DNA of 64,000 bases from Marisediminitalea aggregata (GCF_900129565.1 NZ_FQWD01000008.1:124001-188000); one strand, 5' to 3'; shown: positions 1 to 9,588, counted from the stretch's first letter. The notes: generated by a model not told the origin, from the sequence alone. Made by a program: numbers and translations.

Positions 1-214
1 GGTTCTCACCGCTCACGAGGCCCAGCAAAGCCACTGCCTGCAGGCCGTGTTCAGCATGACGGCGAAACAACACGGGGTATTCTTTGTGAAGCGCGTCGAA
101 TTCGGTTGGAAATACCAGGACGCTGCTGATGTTGTCACCAAAGTCAGCGCTGTAATGCGTCTGCACGCGAAGGTCTTTATGCGTAATATTATTGAGTAAT
201 TGTAAGGTAGCCAT
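1..214 (-). CDS. SapC family protein, 3' part cut by window edge
   Basis: The reading frame begins at the ATG at 214-212 and runs off the left edge, giving the first 71 residues. It reads MATLQLLNNITHKDLRVQ and ends in a segment like ALLGLVSGEN. The FRRHAEHGLQAVALLGL stretch is typical of the SapC family proteins often found beside TonB-dependent receptors in marine Alteromonadales and Caulobacterales. The molecular function is unknown in this setting; the name comes from a peptide-resistance locus and should not be taken as function. It follows TBDT1 in the same direction, 74 bp downstream, with a hairpin (248-267) between. Family call is from remembered motif similarity only. Confidence 0.75.
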   Translation of the reverse strand, partial: MATLQLLNNITHKDLRVQTHYSADFGDNISSVLVFPTEFDALHKEYPVLFRRHAEHGLQAVALLGLVSGEN

Positions 215-247
215 ATCGTGTCCAGGCAAGTAATGAACAAACAACGA

Positions 248-267
248 AGCCGGGCAAGAGCCCGGCT
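248..267 (-). terminator. Hairpin between TBDT1 and SapC gene
   Basis: A perfect 8-bp inverted repeat (AGCCGGGC, 4-nt loop, GCCCGGCT) lies between the TBDT1 stop and the sapC-like start. On the minus strand it is followed by TTCGTTGTTTG, a weak T-rich tract. It may be a leaky terminator or a processing hairpin that sets the TBDT1-to-SapC ratio. Confidence 0.45.
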
Positions 268-288
268 GCGTGTTTACAACACAAGATA

Positions 289-3200
289 TCAGAAGTTATA
301 GCGTACACCCAGCTGATAGCGGGCCCCTAAATCTTCCAGATACCAAAGTTGATTGCGGGTACGGCCGTGCTCACGACGGTCTTCTCCCGTGATGTTGATA
401 CCTTCAACAAACACGGTGAGCTGCTCGTTAACCGCGTAGCTGACGTTGGCATCGATTTGCGCATAGCTTTCAACGTATGTGGGGTTATTCGAGCCGCGGT
501 AGTTGATGCGGTTCAAATACTCATCACGCCAGTTGTAGGCTACCCGGGCAGTCAGGCCATCCTTGTCGTAAATAAACACGAAGTTGGCGGTATCGCTCAA
601 GCCTGCAAGTGCAAACTGAGAAACGTCCGGGCTGCCAGTGTTGTCGAAGCCGATGTCACCGCGAACCAGCGTGTAGTTTGCCTGGAAGCCAAATCCGGTT
701 TCACCAAAGAAGTGTTGCAGTGCAAGCTCGGCACCGTACAGTTTGGCTTCTTTGTTGTTTTGCGGCAGGCTGGTGCGGAATACCATTTCCGGATCGCCCG
801 CTTCCGGTACAATATCCCATCCGGGAGTTTCACCCAGTTGCAGCAATTGTTCAGCCGAACCTGTGTAGTCGTCTGCGCCGTTCGGGAATGCTTCCGGTTG
901 CTCCAGCAGCACCATCATCGCGAACAACGACGTATCGTCTACCGCGAAACCTCGCTCTCTTAATGCTTCGGCCGCTGCAATAGCGCGTGGGCCATTGGTT
1001 TGGTCAAGAATACCAAAGAAGGTGCGATCTTCCTGGCCGGTACCAATAAAGTTGGCTACGCGTTTCTCGAAGAAACCAACAGACGCATAGCTGTTTTCCT
1101 CGAAATACCATTCGGCAGACACGTCAAAGTTGTCTGACTCCAGCGGTAGCAGAGCCGGGTTAGACGAGCTGGCTGTTGCACGGGTACCGTTGAGCGTTGA
1201 ACCTGAGGTGCCAAAGCCACTTGGTGAAACGCGCAGATCGCCATAGCCTGCCCGGGCAATCGTTTTGCTGTAAGAGAAGCGGGCTTTTACATCGTCGGTC
1301 AGCATGATGTCAAAGTCCAGGCTGGGCAGCAGGTGATCGTAATCCGCTTTTACTGACAGCGGGATGGTGTCAGTGCTTGGATCGGTATACAGGCTGAAGT
1401 CGTTGTTGTTTTCCCAAATCAGGTAGCTGGGAGGGGTTACCAACGACGTTGAGGTGACGTCGGTTTTTTCGTAGCGCACACCTGCCAGGAAGTTAGCTGG
1501 CATACCACCGAGTTCGCCACTCATGTGCACCTGGAAGTACGCCGCAGTGGTGTCTTCTTTCACTACATCGTTGTTCGAGAACACGCTGCTTACACCGAAG
1601 AAGTTTGCGTCACTTGGGTACAGTGCAATGCCTTCGCGAGCCAGCGCTACCGGATCAGCGATAAAGCCCATTCCCTGACTTTGCCCCGTGTTAAAGTCTT
1701 CAAACATGGCGCCGACATTGATTGGTTGGAGTAAGCCGTCTGAGAACTCGCCAGGATTTGCGATACCCCAGTTGCCTAAGGTCATGTTGTCGCCAGCCGT
1801 TTGACGAGCTACCATTTCCATTGCGCGGGTTTCGATACCGAAGTCGATTTCGCCATCGTCAAACATCCATTTACCATCGAGTTTGATCTGGTTAATTTCA
1901 GTGGCCTGCGAAGCGTGGCGGAAACGCAGAATCGAAGAGCCTACGTCGCCGGCGTCAATGATACCGTTGCCATTACCGCGTGCACTGTCGTCGTAGACGT
2001 TGCGGTAAGTGGGGAGCTCAGTGTCGTACCACCATTCACGCGAGGAGACGCTGGGGGCACCAATACCCACGGCAATTTCACCTGAGGCTGCGTTATCACT
2101 AGGGCCGCTGGGTAAACTTTCCATTTTAGAGTGGTGCGCATCTAACGAGAACATCAGGTTGTCAGAGGCAAAATACTCCAGGTTAATACCAGCAGAGTTC
2201 AGTGTATTGGTTTGTTCACGCCATTGTTGCTCGTAGCCTTCGTCAACCGTACCTGGGTATGACTCGGCAATGTAAATGGGCGTAGCGACCGGGCCATCGT
2301 CGAAGATTACCGAGGTGACATTAGAGCCGTTTTGTACCCAGTTGGTGATTTCACCACGATGCTCCTGAATCTCGTTTTCCGCATACAGGTAATCGAAGGT
2401 AGCAACCAGGTTATCTGACGCTGCATACTGCAGGGTTAACTGTGCGTTAGTCCGCGTACGTTCAGTGTCAGAAAAGGCGTAGCGCAGGTCATTGGGGCGC
2501 GCATACAGCTGGCCAACGTCCGGTGCATTCTGGTAGATGTCACCGCTGTTGTTGAACAGCGTGTCCGGGTCGTTCGGGTCACCCCACACGCCAATATTCC
2601 AGTCATTCACGGTGGCGCCGACATAGCCAGAATGACGTTCCTGAATACTACCCGTCAGTGCGACACCAAATTTTGCGTCGTCGTCAGTCCAGCTGACTAA
2701 ACCAGATAGCTCAGGCGTCACGTCGTTACCTGCGCGGTTGGTGGTGTCGTGTACTGCTTTAACGCCCGTCGTTGCGCGAAATCCGGGGGTATCCAACGGT
2801 CGCGCCGTTTTAATATTTACTGTCGCGCCGATACCACCGGTGGCAATATTTGCCTTACTGGTTTTGTAGACTTCAACGCCGCGAATACCTTCAGATGCCA
2901 GGTTGGCAAAATCAAATGCACGGGTGCTGCCACCGCGTGTGGTGCCGTCGGCACCGCTGCCGCCACCATAGGTTTGGGCTGCTGGCATCATACGGCCGTT
3001 CAGAGTGATCATGTTGTTGCTGCCGCCAAAACCACGCACGGTAATTTCGTTACCTTCACCATTGGTTCGGCTAATTGATACACCGGTAATACGCTGGAGT
3101 GACTCGGCGAGGTTGGTGTCCGGGAATTTACCAATGTCTTCGGCGGAGATGGCGTCTACAACACCAATAGACTCGCGTTTTATTGAAGCGGCTTCTGCCA

Positions 3201-3342
3201 GACTCGAACGCAATCCTGTCACTTCAATGACTTCTACCGGGTCGGTGGATTGCGCGATGGCGGGAAACACAGTGGCCGTGCCAAGCAATACGGAGACTGC
3301 CTTGGTGACCATGGATTGTTTAAACTGATGTGGCTTTTTCAT
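289..3342 (-). CDS. TonB-dependent receptor (TBDT1), TIGR01782-type
   Basis: A 1017-aa outer-membrane receptor, likely importing an oligosaccharide or related ligand by TonB energy. The start chosen is ATG at 3342 (MKKPHQFKQS), preceded by AGGACACAACAG and opening a clear signal peptide that ends near FPAIAQS; the frame is open 54 nt further upstream but without a better signal. After the signal come an EVIEVTG segment, a plug domain with NLAESLQRITGVSI and ITVRGFG motifs, and a long barrel ending in GVRYNF, the usual C-terminal aromatic. No N-terminal STN domain is present, so it should not signal through a sigma/anti-sigma pair. It lies downstream of the halogenase/DUF6445 pair and upstream of a SapC gene. 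Ligand is inferred only from context. Confidence 0.93.
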   Translation of the reverse strand: MKKPHQFKQSMVTKAVSVLLGTATVFPAIAQSTDPVEVIEVTGLRSSLAEAASIKRESIGVVDAISAEDIGKFPDTNLAESLQRITGVSISRTNGEGNEITVRGFGGSNNMITLNGRMMPAAQTYGGGSGADGTTRGGSTRAFDFANLASEGIRGVEVYKTSKANIATGGIGATVNIKTARPLDTPGFRATTGVKAVHDTTNRAGNDVTPELSGLVSWTDDDAKFGVALTGSIQERHSGYVGATVNDWNIGVWGDPNDPDTLFNNSGDIYQNAPDVGQLYARPNDLRYAFSDTERTRTNAQLTLQYAASDNLVATFDYLYAENEIQEHRGEITNWVQNGSNVTSVIFDDGPVATPIYIAESYPGTVDEGYEQQWREQTNTLNSAGINLEYFASDNLMFSLDAHHSKMESLPSGPSDNAASGEIAVGIGAPSVSSREWWYDTELPTYRNVYDDSARGNGNGIIDAGDVGSSILRFRHASQATEINQIKLDGKWMFDDGEIDFGIETRAMEMVARQTAGDNMTLGNWGIANPGEFSDGLLQPINVGAMFEDFNTGQSQGMGFIADPVALAREGIALYPSDANFFGVSSVFSNNDVVKEDTTAAYFQVHMSGELGGMPANFLAGVRYEKTDVTSTSLVTPPSYLIWENNNDFSLYTDPSTDTIPLSVKADYDHLLPSLDFDIMLTDDVKARFSYSKTIARAGYGDLRVSPSGFGTSGSTLNGTRATASSSNPALLPLESDNFDVSAEWYFEENSYASVGFFEKRVANFIGTGQEDRTFFGILDQTNGPRAIAAAEALRERGFAVDDTSLFAMMVLLEQPEAFPNGADDYTGSAEQLLQLGETPGWDIVPEAGDPEMVFRTSLPQNNKEAKLYGAELALQHFFGETGFGFQANYTLVRGDIGFDNTGSPDVSQFALAGLSDTANFVFIYDKDGLTARVAYNWRDEYLNRINYRGSNNPTYVESYAQIDANVSYAVNEQLTVFVEGINITGEDRREHGRTRNQLWYLEDLGARYQLGVRYNF

Positions 3343-3665
3343 CTGTTGTGTCCTGTTTGGGATTACACTTGTGCCATTCCCGCCCGTTACGTCCATTCCC
3401 TGTGGGCTAATAACCTATCAGCATGAAAATCGGTTTTTTGAATGTCGGTAGCAGGCGATAAGGTGAACGCAACACACCTGTATCGCGCCTGTTAATGGCT
3501 TGTTAACTTTTTCATGTTGAGGGGGCGTACAGCCATTATTTTATTTGGTATATCAGGTGCTTTTTTTGTAATCACTGATCGCCAAAATATTACTTAAAGT
3601 GACATTCAAATTATTGATTTTAATATTTTTGTTGATTTGCGTTGTTTTGATTGGATATGCGTGGA
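3343..3665 (-). other. Intergenic region upstream of TBDT1
   Basis: About 320 bp without a supported gene, AT-rich between 3540 and 3660. It presumably carries the TBDT1 promoter and the 3' end of the DUF6445 transcript. I see no convincing operator or strong terminator. Confidence 0.5.
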
Positions 3666-4328
3666 TTATCGCAAAAATGCCGTTACCGTGAAGCGTCCGG
3701 TGTAGGGATTCAGGTCGGGTATGAAATTGGCTGGAATATCCCCTGAGTGAAGCAATGCACAAGGGTAAATTACCGCGCGATTAAACGCACATGGCACCTG
3801 AGCAACACGCGAGAATAACCGGGTGTCTCCGTTAATATAGCCTGGTGTAACCGGCAAGGCGGCCAGTTCAGCGTCCAAACTTTGCTGATAACGATTAAGT
3901 GTTGCTTCGGTCACTGCTACCTGACCGGTCGGGTTATAACGGTAAATACTGGTGCCACCAAACGCCGGTGAACACAAGTAATGCACAACCGCGTATTCGT
4001 GAGAATACGGACGGTCGAAATGCGGAATAGACTGTTCCGTTGTCAGCTCAGCGGGCGGTCGCGTTACCATCGCAAAGTAAGCTTCGCCATCGCTTAGCGT
4101 GTCGGCGATTCTACATTTTTTTAAAGCCAGATTTATGGTGGCCAGCGCATAACGCAGGTAGCCAGCAGGGGCAGGCATTCTTAGCCCCGGATACAGCAGT
4201 TCGTCTTTTGGGGCTTTGCCGTTCGACAACGCGTAATCCACTAACTTGTGTGGTCCGGGCATAAAGTCGTCAATAATGACGACCTGAAATTCAGTGCCCG
4301 GCACAGGCAGCGTTGAGATACTCGTCAT
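3666..4328 (-). CDS. DUF6445 family protein
   Basis: A 220-aa protein with no signal peptide or membrane segment. It shows an HxD-type motif (IPHFDRPYSHEYAVVHYL), a GGTSIYRY stretch and a late basic/aromatic segment, a pattern reminiscent of 2-oxoglutarate/Fe(II) oxygenase folds. Such proteins travel with tryptophan-halogenase-like genes in TBDT-linked clusters of marine bacteria and are annotated DUF6445. Its ATG overlaps the halogenase stop as ATGA (4325-4328), so the two are translationally coupled and probably act together. The reaction is unknown, and the oxygenase relation is my inference from the HxD motif. Confidence 0.72.
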   Translation of the reverse strand: MTSISTLPVPGTEFQVVIIDDFMPGPHKLVDYALSNGKAPKDELLYPGLRMPAPAGYLRYALATINLALKKCRIADTLSDGEAYFAMVTRPPAELTTEQSIPHFDRPYSHEYAVVHYLCSPAFGGTSIYRYNPTGQVAVTEATLNRYQQSLDAELAALPVTPGYINGDTRLFSRVAQVPCAFNRAVIYPCALLHSGDIPANFIPDLNPYTGRFTVTAFLR

Positions 4329-5827
4329 GGTTTAGCCGGGCAGGTATTGGCAATAAATTCAGCGTGTGACGGCATGTAGTCTACTGACTTTCTAACCACC
4401 CGTTGAATGCCTTCCAGACGTTTGGCTAATTCGTCATCCGGGAATATATCTGCGAGTGCGTTATAACCCTCAGGACGCAGTCCCTGACCATACATGACCT
4501 CAAACCAGCTTAAGTCATTGAACAGTTCATTGTTGAAACGGTTAATGCGGCCATTGGCTTTAAACTGATCGATTTTTTCCTGCAGCGTGTCTGGAATTGA
4601 CATGTTTTTGCAATATCGCCAGAACGGCGTGTCTTCGCGTTCTGTTACGTGATAGTGCAGGATCAGGAAGTCGCGGATACGGGTAAATTCAAAATCCATT
4701 TGCGCATTGTATTCGTCAATGTCGCTCTGAGTGGGCGTTTGAAACGGAAAGAAACTAAAGAATTTGGAAATGGCAACCTGCACCAGATGCAGGCTGGTGG
4801 ACTCCAATGGCTCCATAAAGCCACCGGCTAGCCCAACGGCCAGACAGTTCTTGTGCCAGAACTTGTTGCGCTTGCCGGTAACAAATTTAATTAACCGCGG
4901 GTCGGCAAGTAACTCTCCGTCGATATTTTCGCGCAACGTGCGTTCCGCGTCGTGATCGCTCATAAATTCACTGGAGTACACATGGCCGTTGCCTACCCGG
5001 TGTTGTAAGGGAATTCGCCATTGCCAGCCGGCTTGCTGAGCTGCCGCACGGGTGAAAGGCCAGGGTTCCTCGGTGAGCGCTGACGGCGCGGCAACGGCGC
5101 GATCACAGGGCAGCCAGTGGTGCCAGTCTTCGTAACCAGCCTTCAGTGTTTGTTCAATGAGTAATGCGCGGAAGCCCGAGCAATCAATAAAGAAATCGGC
5201 CTGATGTTCTTCGCCGTTTTCTAAGATCAACGAGCGAATATCGCCATTAGGGTGTTGTGTAACCTGAGAAACTTTACCCTCGGTGCGCACCACACCATGG
5301 CCTTCGGCGCTCTCGCGTAAGAATTTCGCATATAGCCCTGCATCGAAGTGAAAGGCGTAGGCGATATTGGACAGCGGCGAGTTACCGGCATCGAACGGTC
5401 GCATAAAGCGCTTCTCGTTACAGGCTAGCGATGACAGGGTATATTCGTCAAGTGGCGCGGCTTTGCCTTGTTGGCGCATCTTCAGCCAGTAATGGTAGAA
5501 GTGCACGCCTTCCATGTTTTTTCCTACTTCGCCAAACGCGTGGTAGTAGCTGTGACCAACCTTACGCCAGTCTTTAAACTGAATGCCTAATTTAAATGTG
5601 CCTTTCGTTCGCTTGATAAAGGTGTCTTCATCGAGCCCGATGAGATCGTTAAACAACAGAATTTGCGGTATGGTGGCTTCGCCAACGCCGACGGTACCAA
5701 TATCTTCTGATTCAATCACCTGTATTTCGCAGGGGTGATTTTTGAGAATTTTACCCAGTGCCGCTGCGGTCATCCAGCCGGACGAGCCGCCGCCGAGAAT
5801 AATGATTTTTTTGAGTGGTGAATGCAT
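4325..5827 (-). CDS. Flavin-dependent tryptophan-halogenase family protein
   Basis: A 500-aa FAD-dependent halogenase-type enzyme. The N-terminal IIILGGGSSGWMTA is the FAD-binding GxGxxG. The TKGTFKLGIQFKDW region holds the lysine equivalent to the catalytic Lys of PrnA/RebH. The signature WxWxIP is present as GWQWRIP. The ATG at 5827 (MHSPLKK) is preferred over an in-frame TTG at 5839 because GGGG sits just upstream. It is coupled to DUF6445 by an ATGA overlap and sits between two TBDTs and near a SapC gene. That arrangement recurs in marine glycan-utilisation loci, where the natural substrate is not known. No biosynthetic gene cluster surrounds it, so a role in modifying an imported or surface compound is more likely than natural-product synthesis. 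Confidence 0.9.
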   Translation of the reverse strand: MHSPLKKIIILGGGSSGWMTAAALGKILKNHPCEIQVIESEDIGTVGVGEATIPQILLFNDLIGLDEDTFIKRTKGTFKLGIQFKDWRKVGHSYYHAFGEVGKNMEGVHFYHYWLKMRQQGKAAPLDEYTLSSLACNEKRFMRPFDAGNSPLSNIAYAFHFDAGLYAKFLRESAEGHGVVRTEGKVSQVTQHPNGDIRSLILENGEEHQADFFIDCSGFRALLIEQTLKAGYEDWHHWLPCDRAVAAPSALTEEPWPFTRAAAQQAGWQWRIPLQHRVGNGHVYSSEFMSDHDAERTLRENIDGELLADPRLIKFVTGKRNKFWHKNCLAVGLAGGFMEPLESTSLHLVQVAISKFFSFFPFQTPTQSDIDEYNAQMDFEFTRIRDFLILHYHVTEREDTPFWRYCKNMSIPDTLQEKIDQFKANGRINRFNNELFNDLSWFEVMYGQGLRPEGYNALADIFPDDELAKRLEGIQRVVRKSVDYMPSHAEFIANTCPAKP

Positions 5828-5849
5828 AACGAACCCCAAAAACGAAAAA

Positions 5850-5879
5850 ATCAGGCTGGCGCAAAAGCACCCGCCTGAT
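5850..5879 (-). terminator. Rho-independent terminator after TBDT2
   Basis: Inverted repeat ATCAGGC ... GCCTGAT with an inner partly paired GTGC/GCGC, followed on the minus strand by TTTTTT. It lies just downstream of the TBDT2 stop, so TBDT2 is likely largely uncoupled from the halogenase transcript, or read-through is partial. Confidence 0.8.
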
Positions 5880-5902
5880 ACGGTTTACAACAGTGGTGCA
5901 AA

Positions 5903-8900
5903 CTAGAAGTTTGCACGCATCACAAAGGCAACCCGACGGTCTGACTTAAACCATGAACGGCCGGTTTCTAGCCCCTCATTGTTTAACACCATAATGGTTT
6001 CAGACTGTGAATTGGTCAGGTTTGTGCCCTGAATACCCACCGTGACATTCTCATTCCAGTTATAGAATATCGAGCCATCAAGCTGACCGATGTCATTGTA
6101 AAACAGCGGTGCTTTAGAGATAACGTCACGGGTTGTTAACAGGTAACGCGAACGCCAGTTATACGCTAAACGTGCGCTCCAGCCGTCTTTTTCGTACATG
6201 GCAACAAAGTTAGCCGTGTGCTTAGACTGACCTTGCAACGGCACATTGTCCAGACTTACACGAATACCGGTATCGGTGAAGTCATCACCCAACCAACTTT
6301 CGTCTTCAACGTCGACTTCGTTGTTCGGTACACCCGATGCATCGATGTAAGTGTACGTTGCCTGAATACCCAGTCCGTCAAACGGCGCGGGCAGCATGTC
6401 GTAGAATTGCTGATACGCAAATTCCAGACCGTCCATTTTGCCTTTACCGCCATTGGTGGTAGAGCTAAGCAACACGTTTTGTGTGCGACCCGTTGTCGGG
6501 TTGGTGTATTCCTGTACAGACGCGCCCTGAATAAAGTAGTTTTTCAGGTCTTTGTGGAAGTAAGTAACACTTAACTGACCTACATCTGCAAAATACCATT
6601 CAAGCGCGATATCGTACTGTGACGACTCCATTGGTTTCAGGTAAGGGTTACCACCTGAGCCTGTCCAGGCGGGTACATATGCGGTTTGTACCAGGTTAGT
6701 ACCTGGCTCTGGCGGATTATCCGGGTCCGGATTAGAAATAGGACGAACTGCCTGTACCGATTCATTACCCAAAGACGCTCTGTTGCGTACGTCACCCATA
6801 TCTGGCAGCGCTACCGCTTTAGAGTAGGCGAAACGCGCAATCAGGTCGTCGGCCACTTCCATTTTAAAGTTAAAGCTGGGTAACAGCATATCGAAATCAG
6901 TTTTGGCCGACAGGCGTTCTTCAGCATCATTACCAAAGGCTCTCTCTGAGTCAGACAGGTAATTCAACTGATCGCCAATCCAGCGGTTTTCTTCGGCTGC
7001 CAGCGCCTCTTCCAAATCGGCGTAGTTACCCGCTGCAACCTGGTCGTTTAACCAGTTAGACACGATTTCGCCAGTGAGTGGGGCACCTTGTAGTGATTCT
7101 GGTGGTAAGAAATCAGGTACCAAATCCGGGAAGGTCACCGCGCCATCCGCACTGCGGTCAAGTTTTACGTAACGCAAACCAACGTTACCGCTGTAGCGCA
7201 AGTCCCCGGTGCCTTCAAAGTTAACCCGTAGGTAAATGGCTTTGTTGGTTTCGGTGGTAATGTTCACTTCACCAGGCGTAAAGATGCCGTATTTTTCATC
7301 AACACCAGGTCTGTCCGGATACGGCTCCCAGGTACCGCCTGCAGACATGTATGGGCGAGCGCCGTTAATGATAGAGCGAACATAAGCTTCCGTTGCGTGG
7401 ATAGTCTGGTTGCCCGGAATATTGGCTACGCCACCACCGTGGAAATCAGACCAATCCACGTATTCAAAGTTGCTTGAATCTACCGGGATAGTGTCTAACC
7501 AGCCAGCAGGCGCAGCACCGGTAAATTCAGGGGCTAACGAACCCCAGTTCCAGCTGGTAGAGCGCACGGTTTGTTCGCGTTTGGCATAACGTACACCGGC
7601 CTGAACCGACGTGAAAATACCATCGCTATCCAAGTGATAGGTACCGTCTAATCGCGTCGCGATTGAGTCACCTTCAGAGCGCTCGTAGTGATCCATTGCG
7701 CTTCGTAGGAAATAGGAAGTCGGGTCCTGGAAGTAGTTGGTATCGCCTGCAGGATCATCAGTAAAGCCCGGGTAAACACCTCCGGCATATACGTCTGGAT
7801 TTGCATCACGATAACCAAAGTAGGGTTCCAGCAACGTCATGGTGGGTGTGCTGCCTGTTATATCATAGTGCTGACCCGCAAAAGCGGCGGTGTGCACAAC
7901 GATATCATCGTCTTTGGTTTTAGCTTTGATGTACTGAATGTCACCTACTAGTTCGAGTGCATCCGTAGGCATCCACTCTAAATTGAACGACAGGTCTTCA
8001 ACCAGGGTATCGGTTTGTTTTACACGCGAATCAAACTGGTATGGGTAACCAAACTGCGGACGGCCGCCGCTTTCCCATGAACGAATGACACGGTCATTGT
8101 TACCGTCGGATGCACGCCATCCGTCAACACCCTGAACCATGGTACCAGAGCCAAACAAGCCGTTATCGTCGAATGTAAATTCGGTGCCATCCAGCGCCCG
8201 GGTACGGCGGTTTTCGATGTTGTAGTAACCACCCTGATATTTAACGGCCTGCTCGTGCCATGACAGCGATGCGTCTGAACGAATGTACTGCATGGTCGCT
8301 AGTAGGGTTTCGTCTTCATTTTCCCACTGTAGGGTACTGGCGAAACCTTCACGTTTACGGTCATCAAATTTCTTCAGCAGGTTTGACGCGTTCGGAATCC
8401 AAACAGTGCCGTTGTTGTCGTCGCCAACAAAGGCTTCTGCACCGGCCAGGTCGCGTGCGTAATACTGCACGAAAGCGTCAGACTGGATACCGTGTGACTC
8501 ACCGTATAATTGTGAGTTGGCATAGTTAACCAGGAAACCAATTTCACCGTTGCCATCAAGGTCAAATCGATCGCTGTATAAACCAGAAAAGGTAGGGCTG
8601 CCTTTCTCGGCAAGGTCGCCGTATGAATAATCACCACCAAACGCGATTACCCGACCGTCAGAGTCAAACGGCTTACGCGTCCGCAAGCTTACGGTACCAC
8701 CGATACCGCCTTCAATCATGTCGGCTGTCTGGTTTTTATAAATATCCACACCGCCCATCAGTTCGGGGGATACATCCTGAAAAGAAAGGCCCCGGCCACT
8801 GTTTGCAGTAAAGGAGTCACGGCCGTTGAATTCACTTCGTGTCTGGGTCATACCACGAATGATGGCGCCGCTGCCTTCTACGCTAAAGTGGTCTGGGTCG

Positions 8901-9232
8901 TCGGGACCGGCAAACCGTTCAATGGAAACACCCGGCAAACGCTGGATAGCTTCCAGTACGCTGCGGTCAGGCAGTGTACCAATGTCATCGGCAGTAATGG
9001 CATCTACCACCGTGTCTGAAAATCGCTTTAAGTTCTGTGCATTCAGCAGGTTACCGCGAATACCTTTTACTTCAATTGTTTCTACTACTTCTTCATCTTC
9101 TGATGCTTGTTCTTGTGCTGCAGGGGCTTCTTGCGCCCATGATGAGTGTAAAGCAGACAAAACGGTTAATGCCAAAATGGACTTATTAAATGGGTGTGCA
9201 AATCGCTTATTGTGTGCCCGTGCTTTAGCCAT
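5903..9232 (-). CDS. TonB-dependent receptor (TBDT2), TIGR01782-type
   Basis: A 1109-aa outer-membrane receptor. The start used is ATG at 9232 (MAKARAHNKRFAHPF), preceded by GGAGACGTGATA; the open frame to 9349 has no comparable start site. Signal peptide ends near HSSWAQEAP. The mature part opens with an acidic stretch and ETIEVKGIRGNL, then a plug with SVLEAIQRLPGVSIERF and AIIRGMTQTRSEFNGR, then a large barrel ending in FVMRANF. There is no STN domain. It is upstream of the halogenase/DUF6445 pair and downstream of the GH9 and esterase genes, so an oligosaccharide derived from xylan or another beta-glycan is a reasonable ligand. It shares family but not close sequence with TBDT1. Confidence 0.93.
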   Translation of the reverse strand: MAKARAHNKRFAHPFNKSILALTVLSALHSSWAQEAPAAQEQASEDEEVVETIEVKGIRGNLLNAQNLKRFSDTVVDAITADDIGTLPDRSVLEAIQRLPGVSIERFAGPDDPDHFSVEGSGAIIRGMTQTRSEFNGRDSFTANSGRGLSFQDVSPELMGGVDIYKNQTADMIEGGIGGTVSLRTRKPFDSDGRVIAFGGDYSYGDLAEKGSPTFSGLYSDRFDLDGNGEIGFLVNYANSQLYGESHGIQSDAFVQYYARDLAGAEAFVGDDNNGTVWIPNASNLLKKFDDRKREGFASTLQWENEDETLLATMQYIRSDASLSWHEQAVKYQGGYYNIENRRTRALDGTEFTFDDNGLFGSGTMVQGVDGWRASDGNNDRVIRSWESGGRPQFGYPYQFDSRVKQTDTLVEDLSFNLEWMPTDALELVGDIQYIKAKTKDDDIVVHTAAFAGQHYDITGSTPTMTLLEPYFGYRDANPDVYAGGVYPGFTDDPAGDTNYFQDPTSYFLRSAMDHYERSEGDSIATRLDGTYHLDSDGIFTSVQAGVRYAKREQTVRSTSWNWGSLAPEFTGAAPAGWLDTIPVDSSNFEYVDWSDFHGGGVANIPGNQTIHATEAYVRSIINGARPYMSAGGTWEPYPDRPGVDEKYGIFTPGEVNITTETNKAIYLRVNFEGTGDLRYSGNVGLRYVKLDRSADGAVTFPDLVPDFLPPESLQGAPLTGEIVSNWLNDQVAAGNYADLEEALAAEENRWIGDQLNYLSDSERAFGNDAEERLSAKTDFDMLLPSFNFKMEVADDLIARFAYSKAVALPDMGDVRNRASLGNESVQAVRPISNPDPDNPPEPGTNLVQTAYVPAWTGSGGNPYLKPMESSQYDIALEWYFADVGQLSVTYFHKDLKNYFIQGASVQEYTNPTTGRTQNVLLSSTTNGGKGKMDGLEFAYQQFYDMLPAPFDGLGIQATYTYIDASGVPNNEVDVEDESWLGDDFTDTGIRVSLDNVPLQGQSKHTANFVAMYEKDGWSARLAYNWRSRYLLTTRDVISKAPLFYNDIGQLDGSIFYNWNENVTVGIQGTNLTNSQSETIMVLNNEGLETGRSWFKSDRRVAFVMRANF

Positions 9233-9442
9233 TATCACGTCTCCGTTGAGATTAAATGGAATAGTTATGTCCGTTTTTCGCTCTGTCACTGCTCCCAACA
9301 GCAGGTAAGACAGATGTGAGAAATGGTCCGAGCATAGTGATGGAGTCAATAAGAACTATCAATGGAGTGTTAAAATATCACAACGTGAAAACAAATAATC
9401 GCAACAAAATATTAACAACAAACATAATAGACATTCATTTTG

Positions 9443-9454
9443 TGAATCGGTTCA
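9443..9454. promoter_or_regulatory. Candidate operator TGAATCGGTTCA
   Basis: A 12-bp near-palindrome, one mismatch from TGAACCGGTTCA, centred on a CG step as in LacI/GalR-type operators. It lies about 210 bp upstream of the TBDT2 start in AT-rich DNA. Only one copy was noticed, so support is weak. Confidence 0.3.
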
Positions 9455-9539
9455 TTTTTTGTCTTTATGAGTAATTCACGGATTTTTGCATTGTTTTTTG
9501 GTGATTTTTGATGGTATTTGAGTGTTTTTATGAAATTGC

Positions 9540-9571
9540 TTCGCAGTGAAAGTGACACGTTTCACTGCGAA
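9540..9571 (-). terminator. 12-bp perfect hairpin after GH9 gene
   Basis: Perfect inverted repeat TTCGCAGTGAAA, 8-nt loop, TTTCACTGCGAA, located 18 bp past the GH9 stop. On the minus strand it is followed by GCAATTTCAT rather than a strong T-run. It probably ends or stabilises the GH9 transcript. Confidence 0.6.
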
Positions 9572-9588
9572 GGGTTCAGCGTGGAAAG

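Larger units (their letters stand above)
9233..9588 (-). promoter_or_regulatory. Intergenic region upstream of TBDT2
   Basis: About 355 bp with no supported gene. It holds the GH9 downstream hairpin (9540-9571), a LacI-like near-palindrome (9443-9454) and an AT-rich stretch 9350-9440 that probably carries the TBDT2 promoter. No regulator gene of LacI type is seen in the window. Confidence 0.5.

Noticed and set aside
349-963. A 204-aa frame on the plus strand
   Set aside because: It lies fully antisense to the TBDT1 barrel, has no SD or family likeness, and other antisense frames occur over the same gene, so it is a shadow.
3553-3762. A 69-aa minus-strand frame after DUF6445
   Set aside because: It overlaps the end of the DUF6445 gene in a different frame and continues into AT-rich non-coding DNA; no SD.
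4325-5827. A halogenated natural-product gene cluster
   Set aside because: No polyketide, peptide-synthetase or other biosynthetic genes are nearby; the neighbours are receptors and glycan genes.
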